From: Psychrosphaera haliotis
GTDB taxonomy: Bacteria > Pseudomonadota > Gammaproteobacteria > Enterobacterales > Alteromonadaceae
Direction of reading: 5' to 3'
Assembly (NCBI RefSeq): GCF_009728465.1
Contig: NZ_WOCD01000005.1
Span: 496,001-560,000 of the forward strand
Length of the DNA stretch: 64,000 bases
The notes beneath the pieces were generated by a model that worked only from the letters and a program-made list of their open reading frames with translations, searched no databases and was not told the DNA's origin. The first letter of the stretch is position 1. Each line of letters opens with the position of its first letter. A program made the position numbers and the translations under genes. Of the stretch, positions 37,845 through 46,942 are shown piece by piece.

Positions 37845-39677
37845 ATGTGCGGAATTGTTGGTGGCGTAGCTGAGCGTCATATTGTAAATATTTTATTAGA
37901 AGGCCTAAAGCGCCTTGAATACCGTGGTTATGACTCTGCTGGTGTTGCGTTACTAAAAACTGATGGCACGTTAATGCGTGAACGTGAAGTAGGTAAAGTA
38001 CAAGCCTTGGCTGATGCTGTTGCAAAGTCTGGTGTTAACGGTGTAACGGGTATTGCTCACACTCGTTGGGCAACACACGGTGGCGTTACTCAAAAAAATG
38101 CACACCCACACATGTCGAACGAAAAAATTGCCTTGGTGCATAACGGTATTATTGAAAACCACGAAACGTTACGTGAGTCACTTCAAGCTAAAGGTTATAC
38201 CTTCAGCTCTGATACTGACACCGAAGTAATTGCTCACTTAGTGAACGAAAACCGTCAATCGTCTGCATCACTATTAGCAGCCGTTCAAACCTCAGTTAAA
38301 CAATTAGAAGGCGCTTACGGTACTGTTATCATGGAGCCGTCAAACCCAGATACTATCGTTGTTGCGCGTTCTGGCTCACCATTAGTAATTGGTGTTGGTA
38401 TTGGTGAAAACTTTGTTGCCTCTGATCAGCTGGCACTTCTTCCGGTAACACGTCGTTTTATCTTCTTGGAAGAAGGTGACGTAGCTGAAATCACTCGTGA
38501 TCGCATTAGCATTTTCGACACTGATGGCAACCCAGTTGAGCGTGAAATCACTGAGTCTGACATTACTCACGATGCCGGTGACAAAGGTGAATACCGTCAC
38601 TACATGTTAAAAGAAATTCATGAGCAACCAATTTCAGTTCGTAATACGTTAGCAAATCGTATTAACGACGAAACGGTTATCGAAGAATACTTAGGTGAAA
38701 ATGCAGCTGCAATTTTAGAAGGTATTGATCACGTTCAAATTATTGCCTGTGGTACGTCTTACCACTCAGGTATGGTTGCTCGTTATTGGTTAGAGTCATT
38801 AGCAAACGTTAGCTGTAATGTTGAGATTGCTTCTGAGTTCCGTTACAGAAAGTCATACGTGCCTAAAAACTCACTAATCGTAACGATTTCACAATCAGGT
38901 GAAACAGCAGATACGCTAGCAGCATTGCGTTTAGCAAAAGAAATTGGTTATAAAGCGAGCTTGTCAGTTTGTAACGTACCTGGTTCGTCATTGGTTCGTG
39001 AATCTGACCTTGCGGTTATGACTAACGCTGGTGCGGAAATTGGTGTTGCTTCAACAAAAGCATTTACGACTCAGTTAGTTGCACTTCTTATGCTTACTGC
39101 TGCGTTAGGCAAGCAAAAAGGCATGTCAGCTGAATTACAAAAACAATTAGTTTCAGCACTAGCTAGCCTACCAGCTAAGTTAGAAGAGACGTTGTTAATG
39201 TCTGATGGCATTGAAGAGTTAGCAAAAGAGTTTGCTGATAAGCACCACAGCTTATTCTTGGGTCGCGGCGAGCAATATCCAATCGCGATGGAGGGTGCTT
39301 TAAAGCTTAAGGAAATTTCTTACATTCACGCCGAAGCTTATGCGGCTGGTGAACTTAAGCACGGTCCATTAGCGTTAATTGATGCAGATATGCCAATTAT
39401 TGTTGTAGCGCCAAACAATGAACTGCTTGAAAAGCTTAAGTCGAACGTTGAAGAAGTTCGTGCTCGTGGCGGCATCTTATATGTCTTCGCTGATAAAGAT
39501 GCGAAATTCAAGAGCGACGACACAATGCGTGTACTTGAAGTGCCACACGTTGATGAGTTGATTGCCCCTATTGTCTATACAATTCCCCTGCAATTACTGA
39601 GCTACTACGTTGCTATTATTAAAGGTACTGACGTTGACCAACCACGTAACTTAGCAAAATCAGTGACGGTTGAATAA
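37845..39677 (+). CDS. glmS: Glutamine-fructose-6-phosphate aminotransferase
   Basis: Makes glucosamine-6-phosphate from fructose-6-phosphate and glutamine, the first step to UDP-GlcNAc. The N-terminus MCGIVGG exposes the catalytic Cys after Met removal. The glutaminase domain ([11 protein letters not shown]) and two SIS isomerase domains follow, with ACGTSYHSG and the C-terminal AKSVTVE. It is 610 aa, a normal length. Coupled to the upstream deoR-like gene; it ends at a terminator at 39788. Confidence 0.97.
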   Translation: MCGIVGGVAERHIVNILLEGLKRLEYRGYDSAGVALLKTDGTLMREREVGKVQALADAVAKSGVNGVTGIAHTRWATHGGVTQKNAHPHMSNEKIALVHNGIIENHETLRESLQAKGYTFSSDTDTEVIAHLVNENRQSSASLLAAVQTSVKQLEGAYGTVIMEPSNPDTIVVARSGSPLVIGVGIGENFVASDQLALLPVTRRFIFLEEGDVAEITRDRISIFDTDGNPVEREITESDITHDAGDKGEYRHYMLKEIHEQPISVRNTLANRINDETVIEEYLGENAAAILEGIDHVQIIACGTSYHSGMVARYWLESLANVSCNVEIASEFRYRKSYVPKNSLIVTISQSGETADTLAALRLAKEIGYKASLSVCNVPGSSLVRESDLAVMTNAGAEIGVASTKAFTTQLVALLMLTAALGKQKGMSAELQKQLVSALASLPAKLEETLLMSDGIEELAKEFADKHHSLFLGRGEQYPIAMEGALKLKEISYIHAEAYAAGELKHGPLALIDADMPIIVVAPNNELLEKLKSNVEEVRARGGILYVFADKDAKFKSDDTMRVLEVPHVDELIAPIVYTIPLQLLSYYVAIIKGTDVDQPRNLAKSVTVE

Positions 39678-39980
39678 TTTGCTAGAGCAAATTGACCTTA
39701 CTATCAAAGGCTAATTTATTTGGTAACAATATTAATTATTCTAGTAATGGGAATAATTTATTTGGAAGCCAAGTCACTAAAAACAACAAAACCTTCAAGC
39801 GTTGAATAATGTTTGAAGGTTTTTTTATGTGCTCAGTTTGAACATTATTAGTTTCGGCTATATTGTTTTGTTTACTTTTTGCCTGCTTATGTCTGCTTTC
39901 TAACGAAACCGCACTAAACTGTTTAACTTCAATTACGTATTGATAAGCTATTACTTCAACTTATTTTAGGTGGGTGTGTT
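39678..39980. other. Intergenic region glmS to the ABC1 kinase gene
   Basis: About 300 bp holding the glmS terminator (39788-39826) and, to its left, two copies of AATTTATTTGG about 40 bp apart. Right of the terminator there is AT-rich sequence that should carry the promoter of the kinase gene. I saw no convincing small gene: a 20-codon ATG frame at about 39748 lacks a ribosome site. Confidence 0.6.
39788..39826 (+). terminator. Terminator after glmS
   Basis: AAAACCTTCAA (39788-39798) pairs with TTGAAGGTTTT (39813-39823), followed by Ts to 39826. Confidence 0.88.
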
Positions 39981-41296
39981 ATTTCTGAAAACGGTCGCAA
40001 AATCCCAAAATCCCGGTTATCTAGGTTTAGTCACTTTGGTGGCCTAGCAGCACGTGTGGCTGGCAATATGCTTGTAGACGGCGCTAAACAATTGAGTAAA
40101 GGCCAGAAGCCCTCAAGTCAAAACCTACTTCTGACCCCAACCAATATTGGTCATGTTGCAAATAAGTTATCGCACCTTCGTGGAGCCGCGATGAAATTAG
40201 GTCAAATGATTTCTATGGATGCCGGTGAGCTCATTTCGCCCGAGTTAAGTGCCGTACTTGGGAAGCTACGATCTGACGCCGCGCCTATGCAACATAAACA
40301 ATTATTAGCCTTGCTAAAAAGTCATTGGGGTGAGAATTGGTTGGATAATTTTAGTCAGTTTGAATTGCGTCCTTTTGCAGCAGCATCCATTGGCCAAGTC
40401 CACCTTGCACGACTTGAAAATGGGCAAAAATTAGCGGTTAAAATTCAATATCCTGGAGTTAGGGATTCAATCGCTAGTGATGTGGACAACGTGGGTACAC
40501 TTTTAAATATGTCAGGACTTTTACCCGCTCAAGTAGATATGAGCGATTTGTTAGAAGCCACTAAATCACAATTGCAAGATGAGGCGAATTACGCTCTTGA
40601 AGCCAGTTACATCAAAAAATACCAGTCTCACTTAGATAATGATGAGTTTATCGTCCCGAAAATTAATGAAAGCCTGACTCAAGATGATATTTTGGTAATG
40701 CATTACATCGAAGGAGAAACCATAGAAAAAGCGGTCAATCAGCCTTTAAACGTTCGCAATCAAATCGTTCGTAATCTAATTTGGCTGTTCTTGAAAGAGC
40801 TTTTTGACTTTCGATTAATGCAAACAGATCCAAACTTCGCAAACTTTTTATATGACCCAGCCTCTAAAAAAATTGGCTTGTTAGACTTTGGAGCGACCCG
40901 AGTTATTCCGCAACATATAAGTGAAGGTTACCAAAAACTGATAGCGGCAGGTGTGAACGACAATAGAGAAGAAGCATTGTTAGCGGCGAAACAAATTGGT
41001 TTTTTAATGACCAAATTAGCCCAGAGTATTTAGACGAAGTAATGAAAATATTCGATATGGCCTGCGAACCTTTGAAGTACGATGGTGAGTTTAACTTCGC
41101 CACCAGCCAGCTGGCCAGTAGAGTTCGCGATGTGGGCTTAAACATTAAAAACCATCGTTCTGAATGGCACACTCCACCAGTTGATGCGCTGTTTATTCAC
41201 CGAAAGTTAGGTGGGTTATACTTACTTGCCTCAAAACTAAATGCGTCTGTTAATATTAAAGAAATTTACACAGAGTTTTTACACCTGAGAAATTAA
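39981..41296 (+). pseudogene. ABC1/UbiB-family atypical kinase with a 1-base deletion
   Basis: ADCK-like kinase-fold protein with KLGQ (AAMKLGQMISMDAG), the alanine-rich loop AAASIGQVHLA, the Lys in LAVKIQYPG, the DPNFANFL metal motif and LLDFGATR. The first frame stops at 41033; the C-terminal part continues in another frame to 41296. A T run of six at about 41000-41005 would need seven to restore IGFFNDQISPEYLDEVMKIFDMA. The restored length is about 438 aa. Homology-like sequence extends upstream of the GTG at 40056 to an ATT at 39981, which has AGGTGG seven bases ahead and may be the start. Likely a quinone/lipid metabolism protein. Confidence 0.83.
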
Positions 41297-41365
41297 ATAG
41301 AAATATTTGTAATAAAAGGTTTTCAATCTCTACTAATGAAATAACAATCATTCGGGAGATAACAA

Positions 41366-41434
41366 ATGAACCATCAACTTAATCTCAGTTATTCCGGCCC
41401 AAGGTTAACTTTTCCGAAGGTCGGTTATGTCTGA
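41366..41434 (+). CDS. 22-aa leader ORF overlapping the sigma-factor start
   Basis: ATG 41366 follows a strong GGGAGA (41354-41359). The frame encodes 22 residues (MNHQLNLSYSGPRLTFPKVG and two more) and stops at TGA 41432-41434, so it overlaps the sigma-factor ATG at 41427 by 8 nt. The sigma gene also has its own GAAGG at 41416-41420 inside the leader. The arrangement suggests translational coupling. It is not proven to be expressed. Confidence 0.5.
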   Translation: MNHQLNLSYSGPRLTFPKVGYV

Positions 41435-41924
41435 ATATCAGCAAAACTTCGAATCAATTATTTCTAAATATCGACTTTCACTATTCAAAGTGGCTTCGAC
41501 TTTTGAAGCTGATCCTACTTTACGACTTGACCTACTTCAGGAGATGTTTGTTGCTATTTGGCAGGCTTTAGCTTCGTTTAAAGAACAAAGCTCTCTACAT
41601 ACATTTATCTATAAAGTTGCTTATAACCAAGCGTTAACTCACGTGACTAAACAGCGTAAAAACCAAAACTTTGACGAGCTGACAGACAGTATCGAATGCA
41701 AAAGAAGTGATATTGAATCTCATGTTAGTGCCTTGCAGTCATTGAGTTATTTAACAAACAAGATAGGAAAATTACCCATTATACAAAGACAGTTAATTAC
41801 TTTGTCTTTAGAAGGTGTTTGTTACAACGACATGGCTGATATATCCGGCCTTTCGGTGACTAATGTTGGAGTGCAATTAAACAGAGCAAAAACCAAACTT
41901 AACAAGCTATTGGAGAGAGAATAA
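41427..41924 (+). CDS. ECF-type RNA polymerase sigma factor
   Basis: A 165-aa sigma-70 family protein with region 2 (LRLDLLQEMFVAIWQALASFKEQSSLHTFIYKVAYN) and region 4 (LPIIQRQLITLSLEGVCYNDMADISGLSVTNVGVQLNRAKTKL). Region 3 is missing, as in ECF factors. It directs RNA polymerase to a small set of promoters, probably including its own. The next gene, a membrane protein, overlaps by 1 nt and is the likely regulator. Confidence 0.93.
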   Translation: MSEYQQNFESIISKYRLSLFKVASTFEADPTLRLDLLQEMFVAIWQALASFKEQSSLHTFIYKVAYNQALTHVTKQRKNQNFDELTDSIECKRSDIESHVSALQSLSYLTNKIGKLPIIQRQLITLSLEGVCYNDMADISGLSVTNVGVQLNRAKTKLNKLLERE

Positions 41925-42526
41925 TGAATCAACAACAAAACGCTTGGGACGACTTAATCCAAAACTGGAATGCAAACGATGATGGCCTCAGTAATGCACT
42001 GCCATCTGATCAGGATTTAATAGAGCAAATAAATAAGCAAAACCTTAATGACAAAGTGGCAACCATCCTTTCATTGATTGCCAGTGTTGCACTATCTAGC
42101 TATATCATCTTTGAAATGTATGCTGGATTGCCATCTGTCGCGGATACAGTCTTGTATTCGGTTTTTTTAGCTCTTTCTATATCTGTTGGTTTATTTACTG
42201 TTTTTTCAACAAGGCGCTCAAACCAAACTTCTGCAAACACTACGCATCACCACATATTGACGTTAATAAATCAGTCAAAAGGTAACTTAAAAGCAATTGC
42301 TTTTAGCCGATTTATTTGTGTAATAGCTTTGGTAATGAGTACGTTGTTAGTGGCGTTGATTGTATTTGTAGCGTTTAGTAAAACACTAGAAATAAAACAC
42401 TACTTAGTGGGCGGTGTTGCACTGAGTTGCAGCGTACTTTTTGTTGGCATTTTTATTTGGCTAAAAAAACAAAAAGCCCTGTTAGAGAGTCACATAGAGA
42501 GATTATCTAGTCACTTACCTAAATAA
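41924..42526 (+). CDS. Membrane partner of the ECF sigma factor (candidate anti-sigma)
   Basis: A 200-aa protein with a 45-residue acidic, Asn/Gln-rich cytoplasmic N-terminus, then four hydrophobic helices in two pairs (about 47-68/75-92 and 128-150/155-175) and a basic tail. No zinc-finger HxxxCxxC of classical anti-sigma factors is present. The TAATG overlap with the sigma gene strongly suggests a functional pair. Family not recognised. Confidence 0.7.
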   Translation: MNQQQNAWDDLIQNWNANDDGLSNALPSDQDLIEQINKQNLNDKVATILSLIASVALSSYIIFEMYAGLPSVADTVLYSVFLALSISVGLFTVFSTRRSNQTSANTTHHHILTLINQSKGNLKAIAFSRFICVIALVMSTLLVALIVFVAFSKTLEIKHYLVGGVALSCSVLFVGIFIWLKKQKALLESHIERLSSHLPK

Positions 42527-42628
42527 CAAAAGTATACAATCATGCAGTAAACAACTATGTAAGTTAACCTAAGGATGGTTGGGTAACAAATGAACCTATT
42601 TCGTTAAACTAACGACTCATTCAACAAA

Positions 42629-43178
42629 CTACTCATCACAAACAAAGCCTTGCTGTAACCGCTGCAGCGAGGCTTTTTTACCAAAGCGTGACACGATAAA
42701 CAAATGATCATATTCAGACTCATCAATCTGGCTCACCTTCTGTCCTGATAATATTGACGCAAGTTTGTCTGTTGTATTGCTATGCCCTACCACCAGTACG
42801 GTTTCTGTTTCTGGAGGAGCGTGTTGCAAATGCGGTTAACTCTCTAGGGTTGTAACTAGTAATCGGTAAATTCTGTTTGTCGCCGTAGGAGCTGCTGTTT
42901 CGCTGTGTACGAAGGTATTCAGTGCTGTAAATTGTTTGTATTGCTGTATTAGCTAACATGCTGGCAAGTCGTTCCGCTCGTGTATTCCCGCACTTAGTCA
43001 AAGGTGGGTTTTTACTATTCGGATACCCTTCTGTATCTTTTTCGGCGTGCCTCACTAAATAAATATGAAAAGTATCACTGGTGTCTAACGCATTGTTTTT
43101 CGCTTCAATATCAGCCGTAAATAAAGCCATACTAAGTGTGAAGAATAAGATCATTGCTTTTGCATTAAATTGCTTCAT
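42629..43178 (-). pseudogene. Histidine phosphatase-family protein with three indels
   Basis: Exported phosphoglycerate-mutase-like phosphatase. A signal peptide is followed by the catalytic YLVRHAEK. The second catalytic His (LVVGHSNTT) lies in another frame. Three single-base changes explain the sequence. An extra A (T on the plus strand at 42898-42900) shifts the frame, a missing base near 42871-42880 shifts it back, and an extra T (plus-strand A at 42828-42830) shifts it again. Correcting them gives RTQRTAAPTATN.NLPITSYNPREL, which aligns with the family without gaps. The restored length is about 182 aa. Confidence 0.82.
42644..42679 (+). terminator. Terminator downstream of the sigma-factor operon
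   Basis: Stem AAAGCCT-T-GCTG (42644-42655) with CAGC-G-AGGCTTT (42665-42676), then Ts to 42679. It lies inside the 3' end of the convergent phosphatase gene. Confidence 0.75.
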
Positions 43179-43205
43179 GTTTGAGTCCTTTCTAATTACA
43201 TTACT

Positions 43206-43242
43206 AACTACATAACTACATAACTACATAACTACATAACTA
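43206..43242. repeat. Octanucleotide tandem repeat (AACTACAT)4
   Basis: Four exact copies of AACTACAT (43206-43237) plus a partial fifth. It lies just upstream of the phosphatase gene start (43178, minus strand), so copy-number change could alter its promoter spacing. Confidence 0.93.
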
Positions 43243-43346
43243 TTTACATAATAGCTACATAGCGACGCATGGCTACATTTGATGATAATTTTCGTTAAAC
43301 AACAAGAAGTCGCTGTTAACCTTTCTACCAATAAGTAGGTGAAACG

Positions 43347-43826
43347 ATGAAAATTAATTCAATAATAATTAACTTGGTCATAATATTAGCCGCAGCATCA
43401 TGGAGTGTCTTGGCAACGTCAAGCCCTCAAACATTCGGCTCTGGCGCCAACACTGATAATGTTTCAAAAATATCGACGATTTTGGCGTCTCCAGATGATT
43501 ACCTTGATAAAGACGTTACGATAAAGGGCACTATTGTTAAGGTTTGTAAGAAACGTGGATGTTGGATGGAACTGACGTCAGACAAAAAATTTCAAACGTT
43601 TAAAGTTAAAGTAAGAGATGGTGACATGGTATTTCCTATGACCGCAATGGGAAAAACAGCATTCGCAACTGGTAAGATTCAAGGTTTTCCTATGACTTTA
43701 GAGCGCACCAAGCAGTATTTGGCTTATCAGGCCGAAGAGATGCAAGAAAGCTTTGATCCTGACTCTGTAACTGAAGCGATAACCGTTTATCAACTTGCGC
43801 CTCATGGCGTGACGATTGTCGATTAA
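43347..43826 (+). CDS. DUF4920-family exported protein
   Basis: A 159-aa secreted protein of unknown function. A signal peptide (cut near VLA-TSS) is followed by an OB-like domain with GTIVKVCKKRGCWMELTSD and FKVKVRDGDMVFPMTAMGKTA, the DUF4920 signature. The two cysteines in VCKKRGCW could bind metal or form a disulfide. The stop overlaps the start of the PepSY_TM gene (TAATG), so the two are coupled. Confidence 0.8.
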   Translation: MKINSIIINLVIILAAASWSVLATSSPQTFGSGANTDNVSKISTILASPDDYLDKDVTIKGTIVKVCKKRGCWMELTSDKKFQTFKVKVRDGDMVFPMTAMGKTAFATGKIQGFPMTLERTKQYLAYQAEEMQESFDPDSVTEAITVYQLAPHGVTIVD

Positions 43827-44428
43827 TGTCTAAGTCCATTAATTGGTTTAAATCCGTTAATTGGCTTAAGTTAAATCGGTCATTACATCGCGACATAGGC
43901 TATTTTTGCATTGGTATGACGTTAATCTTTGCTGTGTCTGGCATTGCCGTGAATCATGTTGAAGACTGGAACCCAAACTACGATGTCACCCAGGAAACCG
44001 TAACGCTTATTGGCCTTTCTGATCAGATTGAGAAACTGGATTTTGAGCAAAAAGAGTTTGAGCAATGGTTATTAGCTGAGCTTAATTTGCAAACTACGAT
44101 TAAAGCTCAGTTTTGGGAGACACCTAATCGCTTAAAGCTATTTAGCAAACAAAATCATACGTTAATTATTTCGCCAGCAAACAACGAAGTAGTGATTGAG
44201 CAGGTGAAACCAAGAGTATTACTGCGAGCCGCAAACTTTTTACATTTAAACGAAGCACGAAAGGCATGGACCTATTTTTCTGACGCTTATGCGGTCATGT
44301 TAATATTTTTATCGCTTTCAGCCTTGTTTATGGTCAAAGGCAAGTACGGTCCGTTAGGCAAAAGAGGATTGTTAATTATTGCTGGTATCGCTATTCCTAT
44401 TGGTTTTGTGGTTATGTACAGCAGTTAA
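43826..44428 (+). CDS. PepSY-associated transmembrane protein
   Basis: A 200-aa inner-membrane protein with the family start WLKLNRSLHRDIGYFCIGMTLIFAVSGIAVNH, a periplasmic domain and two C-terminal helices. The NRxLHRDIGYF pattern is that of PepSY_TM-like proteins, often next to siderophore or metal receptors. It is coupled to DUF4920 and followed by a terminator, with a TonB receptor convergent beyond it. Function inferred only by association with metal or electron transfer. Confidence 0.78.
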   Translation: MSKSINWFKSVNWLKLNRSLHRDIGYFCIGMTLIFAVSGIAVNHVEDWNPNYDVTQETVTLIGLSDQIEKLDFEQKEFEQWLLAELNLQTTIKAQFWETPNRLKLFSKQNHTLIISPANNEVVIEQVKPRVLLRAANFLHLNEARKAWTYFSDAYAVMLIFLSLSALFMVKGKYGPLGKRGLLIIAGIAIPIGFVVMYSS

Positions 44429-44430
44429 TA

Positions 44431-44457
44431 AAAAAGCCGACACAAGTTCGGCTTTTT
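44431..44457. terminator. Bidirectional terminator
   Basis: Perfect 10-bp stem AAAAAGCCGA (44431-44440) with TCGGCTTTTT (44448-44457), two bases after the PepSY_TM stop. Confidence 0.9.
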
Positions 44458-44465
44458 ACTTTGGC

Positions 44466-44549
44466 GATAGCTCAGCTAACGTTAAGCATGACTCAGCTAT
44501 TTTTCACCGTAGCTCAGCTCGTTTTAGGCATAGCTCAACTACTTTTTGT
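44466..44549. repeat. Degenerate 21-bp tandem repeat, four units
   Basis: Units at 44466-44486, 44487-44507, 44508-44528 and 44529-44549 share the core (A/T)AGCTCAGCTA followed by a T-rich half. The period is exact although units differ by several bases. It lies between the terminator and the convergent TonB receptor gene's stop. Confidence 0.7.
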
Positions 44550-44569
44550 CGTTGTGCTATTACTCAATA

Positions 44570-46678
44570 TTAAAATTGGTAGTTTACCGACAACCTAATA
44601 GTACGCGGTTCAAACACGTGATAATGAACATCTTCAACTGGGTTCATTTCTGACGCTAGTTGAGACTCATAAAAGTAGTCAATGTCATGGTCGTTACTGT
44701 TCGTTAAGTTTAGAACATCAACTTTATACGTTAGTGGACCATCACGGTAACCTACTCTTAAGTTACTGATAAAGCTCGCATCAGAGTATACCGAACCGTC
44801 TTCGATTAATGGTCTCTTACCAAAATACCTTACTCTAAAACTACCAAACCAAGCTTCGTCAATATCGACATTTACACCGGCTTGTACAACGTGCTTTGGT
44901 GCTCCCGGGATTAGATCTCCGCCTTCTGGGTTACCCGCAAATTTTGCTTCTGTATAGGCATATTCTAAATCAACACTTAGCGTTTCATTAAAGTAGTAAT
45001 AAGTTGTTAACTCTAAACCATGGCGTTCAGAAGCGTCGCTTGCTTCAGTATTACCAGCATCGCCAACAAATAGTAATTCGCTGTCTAAGTCTAATTGCCA
45101 CAATGCAATAGAGACATTAAACAGTTCACTCATGTAACCGCGCAAACCAAGCTCATAGCCTGTTGATTTTACAAGTGGATCTACTGCATCAACAGCCTCA
45201 CCGTTTGATGGGTCAATGCGTATAGTTGTGCCTCTAGCGTCATTTGAGTGAAAACCCTGGCCATAAGAAAGATAGCCTTCCCAAGCGTCATTGATTGAAT
45301 AAATCACATTGGCTTTTAAAGAAGTTTGGCTATCGTCAGACTCACCACTATTGGCTGCAAGGTTCACATTATTAATATTTGTAGACGTTGCTCCATTACC
45401 AACGCGATCACGAACATCAAAGTCATAATAATCATGGCGTAGACCAATCACAGTGCGAACGCGTTCGTTCCAATCAATACTGTTTTGCCAATACGCACCT
45501 AGGCTAAATTCATCCACACTATCTCTGCGAATAGTTCCTAGACGTTGGCGTTCTTTAGTGCGGAATAAACCCACTTCTGCAACGTCATCGTTACGAAGCT
45601 CAATTCCAACTAAGTTGTTCATTGCCATGTCATTAGATAACTTTATTTCGTCTAATTTATAACTTAACGAACCACCCCAAATTGTGCGGTCATCTACTTG
45701 TTCAAACTGATCGCCATCAACATTATCGTCTAGCAAATAAGTGAAGTTTGACCATAAAGTCATGTCGTAATTAATGGCATACGCATTGGCTTGCCACTGA
45801 CCTTGTTGCCAATCAACACTTAAACTATAACGCGAAGACTCACCTCCCACGCTAGTATCAATTGAACCTAGCTCATCAATTAAACCGGATTCAACCGCGC
45901 GACCAGGTATTTGGTCAGCACTATTCCACGTATTGTCATACGCCATAAATGTAGCACTAATAAAGCCGTCTTCTAATTCATAAGTTTGCTTTAGCAATAA
46001 ATTAGTTTTGTCTAAGTCTTCGTCAATGTCAGTCCAAGGTCCATTATAGCCAGTATGAGAAAACGCATATAATGTATCGCCACCGGCTATTTGGGCATCA
46101 TTGAGTACAACAAAACGATGATAGTTATCTTCGCCTAGCGTTAGCTCAACTTGTCCTTGTTCTACCTTTTTAAACGTAGAGAAAGCCGCATGACCCGCAC
46201 CACTGAAGTCGCCAACATCGGCATAATAAGAGCCCTTTTTGTAGCTCAATCGTTCAACACTTTCTGGTATTAAAAAGTTTAAATCGGTGTAACCTTGCCC
46301 ATGCCCGTGCGAGCGCATGTTAACTGGCATGCCATCAACAAAAGTTGAGAAATCGGTGCCATGGTCTAGATTAAAGCCTCGTAAAAAGTACTGATTCGCT
46401 TTGCCTGTACCACTATGTTGAGTCACAACCATTCCTGGCACTAATTCTAGTACTTCACCGGTTCTTAATAGTGGTCGTATTGAAATTTCTTCTTGGCCAA
46501 CTATGCCTTCAGATGCGGATATTGCATCGCCAATTAGATTCGTTTTACGGCCTTCAACGGTAATAGTTTCAAGCGTCTCATTTTCTGGGCCAGCCGAGTC
46601 GCTGGTTTCTGCTAAGGTAGAAAATGGCAGTGCTGTTGAGCCAAGAACGATTGGTAACAGCCATTGATTATGCTTCAT
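44570..46678 (-). CDS. TonB-dependent receptor, ligand unknown
   Basis: A 702-aa outer-membrane receptor. A signal peptide (cut near LAE-TSD) precedes the plug (LRTGEVLELVPGMVVTQHSG, NQYFLRGFNLDHGTDF) and a barrel ending in Phe (LSVNYQF). ATG 46678 has AAAGGATA at good spacing; the frame opens 15 nt earlier at TTG. The plug carries a His-rich MRSHGHGQGYTD stretch that could meet a metal ligand. The neighbouring DUF4920/PepSY_TM genes are convergent, so a joint role is only suggested. Confidence 0.85.
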   Translation of the reverse strand: MKHNQWLLPIVLGSTALPFSTLAETSDSAGPENETLETITVEGRKTNLIGDAISASEGIVGQEEISIRPLLRTGEVLELVPGMVVTQHSGTGKANQYFLRGFNLDHGTDFSTFVDGMPVNMRSHGHGQGYTDLNFLIPESVERLSYKKGSYYADVGDFSGAGHAAFSTFKKVEQGQVELTLGEDNYHRFVVLNDAQIAGGDTLYAFSHTGYNGPWTDIDEDLDKTNLLLKQTYELEDGFISATFMAYDNTWNSADQIPGRAVESGLIDELGSIDTSVGGESSRYSLSVDWQQGQWQANAYAINYDMTLWSNFTYLLDDNVDGDQFEQVDDRTIWGGSLSYKLDEIKLSNDMAMNNLVGIELRNDDVAEVGLFRTKERQRLGTIRRDSVDEFSLGAYWQNSIDWNERVRTVIGLRHDYYDFDVRDRVGNGATSTNINNVNLAANSGESDDSQTSLKANVIYSINDAWEGYLSYGQGFHSNDARGTTIRIDPSNGEAVDAVDPLVKSTGYELGLRGYMSELFNVSIALWQLDLDSELLFVGDAGNTEASDASERHGLELTTYYYFNETLSVDLEYAYTEAKFAGNPEGGDLIPGAPKHVVQAGVNVDIDEAWFGSFRVRYFGKRPLIEDGSVYSDASFISNLRVGYRDGPLTYKVDVLNLTNSNDHDIDYFYESQLASEMNPVEDVHYHVFEPRTIRLSVNYQF

Positions 46679-46732
46679 TATGTATCCTTTCAAATCTTTA
46701 TTAGAAAACAGCCAGTGGGCTTTTCTTATTGC

Positions 46733-46745
46733 CCGTATTATACGG
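46733..46745. promoter_or_regulatory. Short palindrome upstream of the TonB receptor
   Basis: CCGTA-TTA-TACGG, 55 bp upstream of the receptor start in the 264-bp divergent region shared with the Msr gene. It might be an operator. No known regulator box was recognised, and no riboswitch structure was seen. Confidence 0.3.
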
Positions 46746-46942
46746 ATACCTAATAAAATTGGATGCAGATAAAATTAACTCATATTGTTAGTTTGTGGAA
46801 TTGTCGATTTATGACATTCAAACTAGATTTTAAATGGCGAATATCCCCCACGCCTGATCGGTCTTCGATGATTTTTCGTTTAATCTTTTTGAAAGTTTTT
46901 TGTGGCTTTCACGGTTTATTGTAAAAAGAACTGGAATAAATT

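Noticed and set aside
39748-39810. 20-codon ATG frame after glmS
   Set aside because: No ribosome site, and it runs into the terminator stem.
44379-44573. 64-codon plus-strand frame with a 7-residue periodic tail (HDSAIF, RSSARF, HSSTTF)
   Set aside because: The first part is the PepSY_TM gene in another frame and it reads through a terminator; the periodicity follows from the 21-bp DNA repeats. Kept as a repeat, not as a gene.
46679-46942. Cobalamin or other riboswitch upstream of the TonB receptor
   Set aside because: Read on the minus strand, no B12-box-like motif or multi-stem core was seen; only a short palindrome near 46739.
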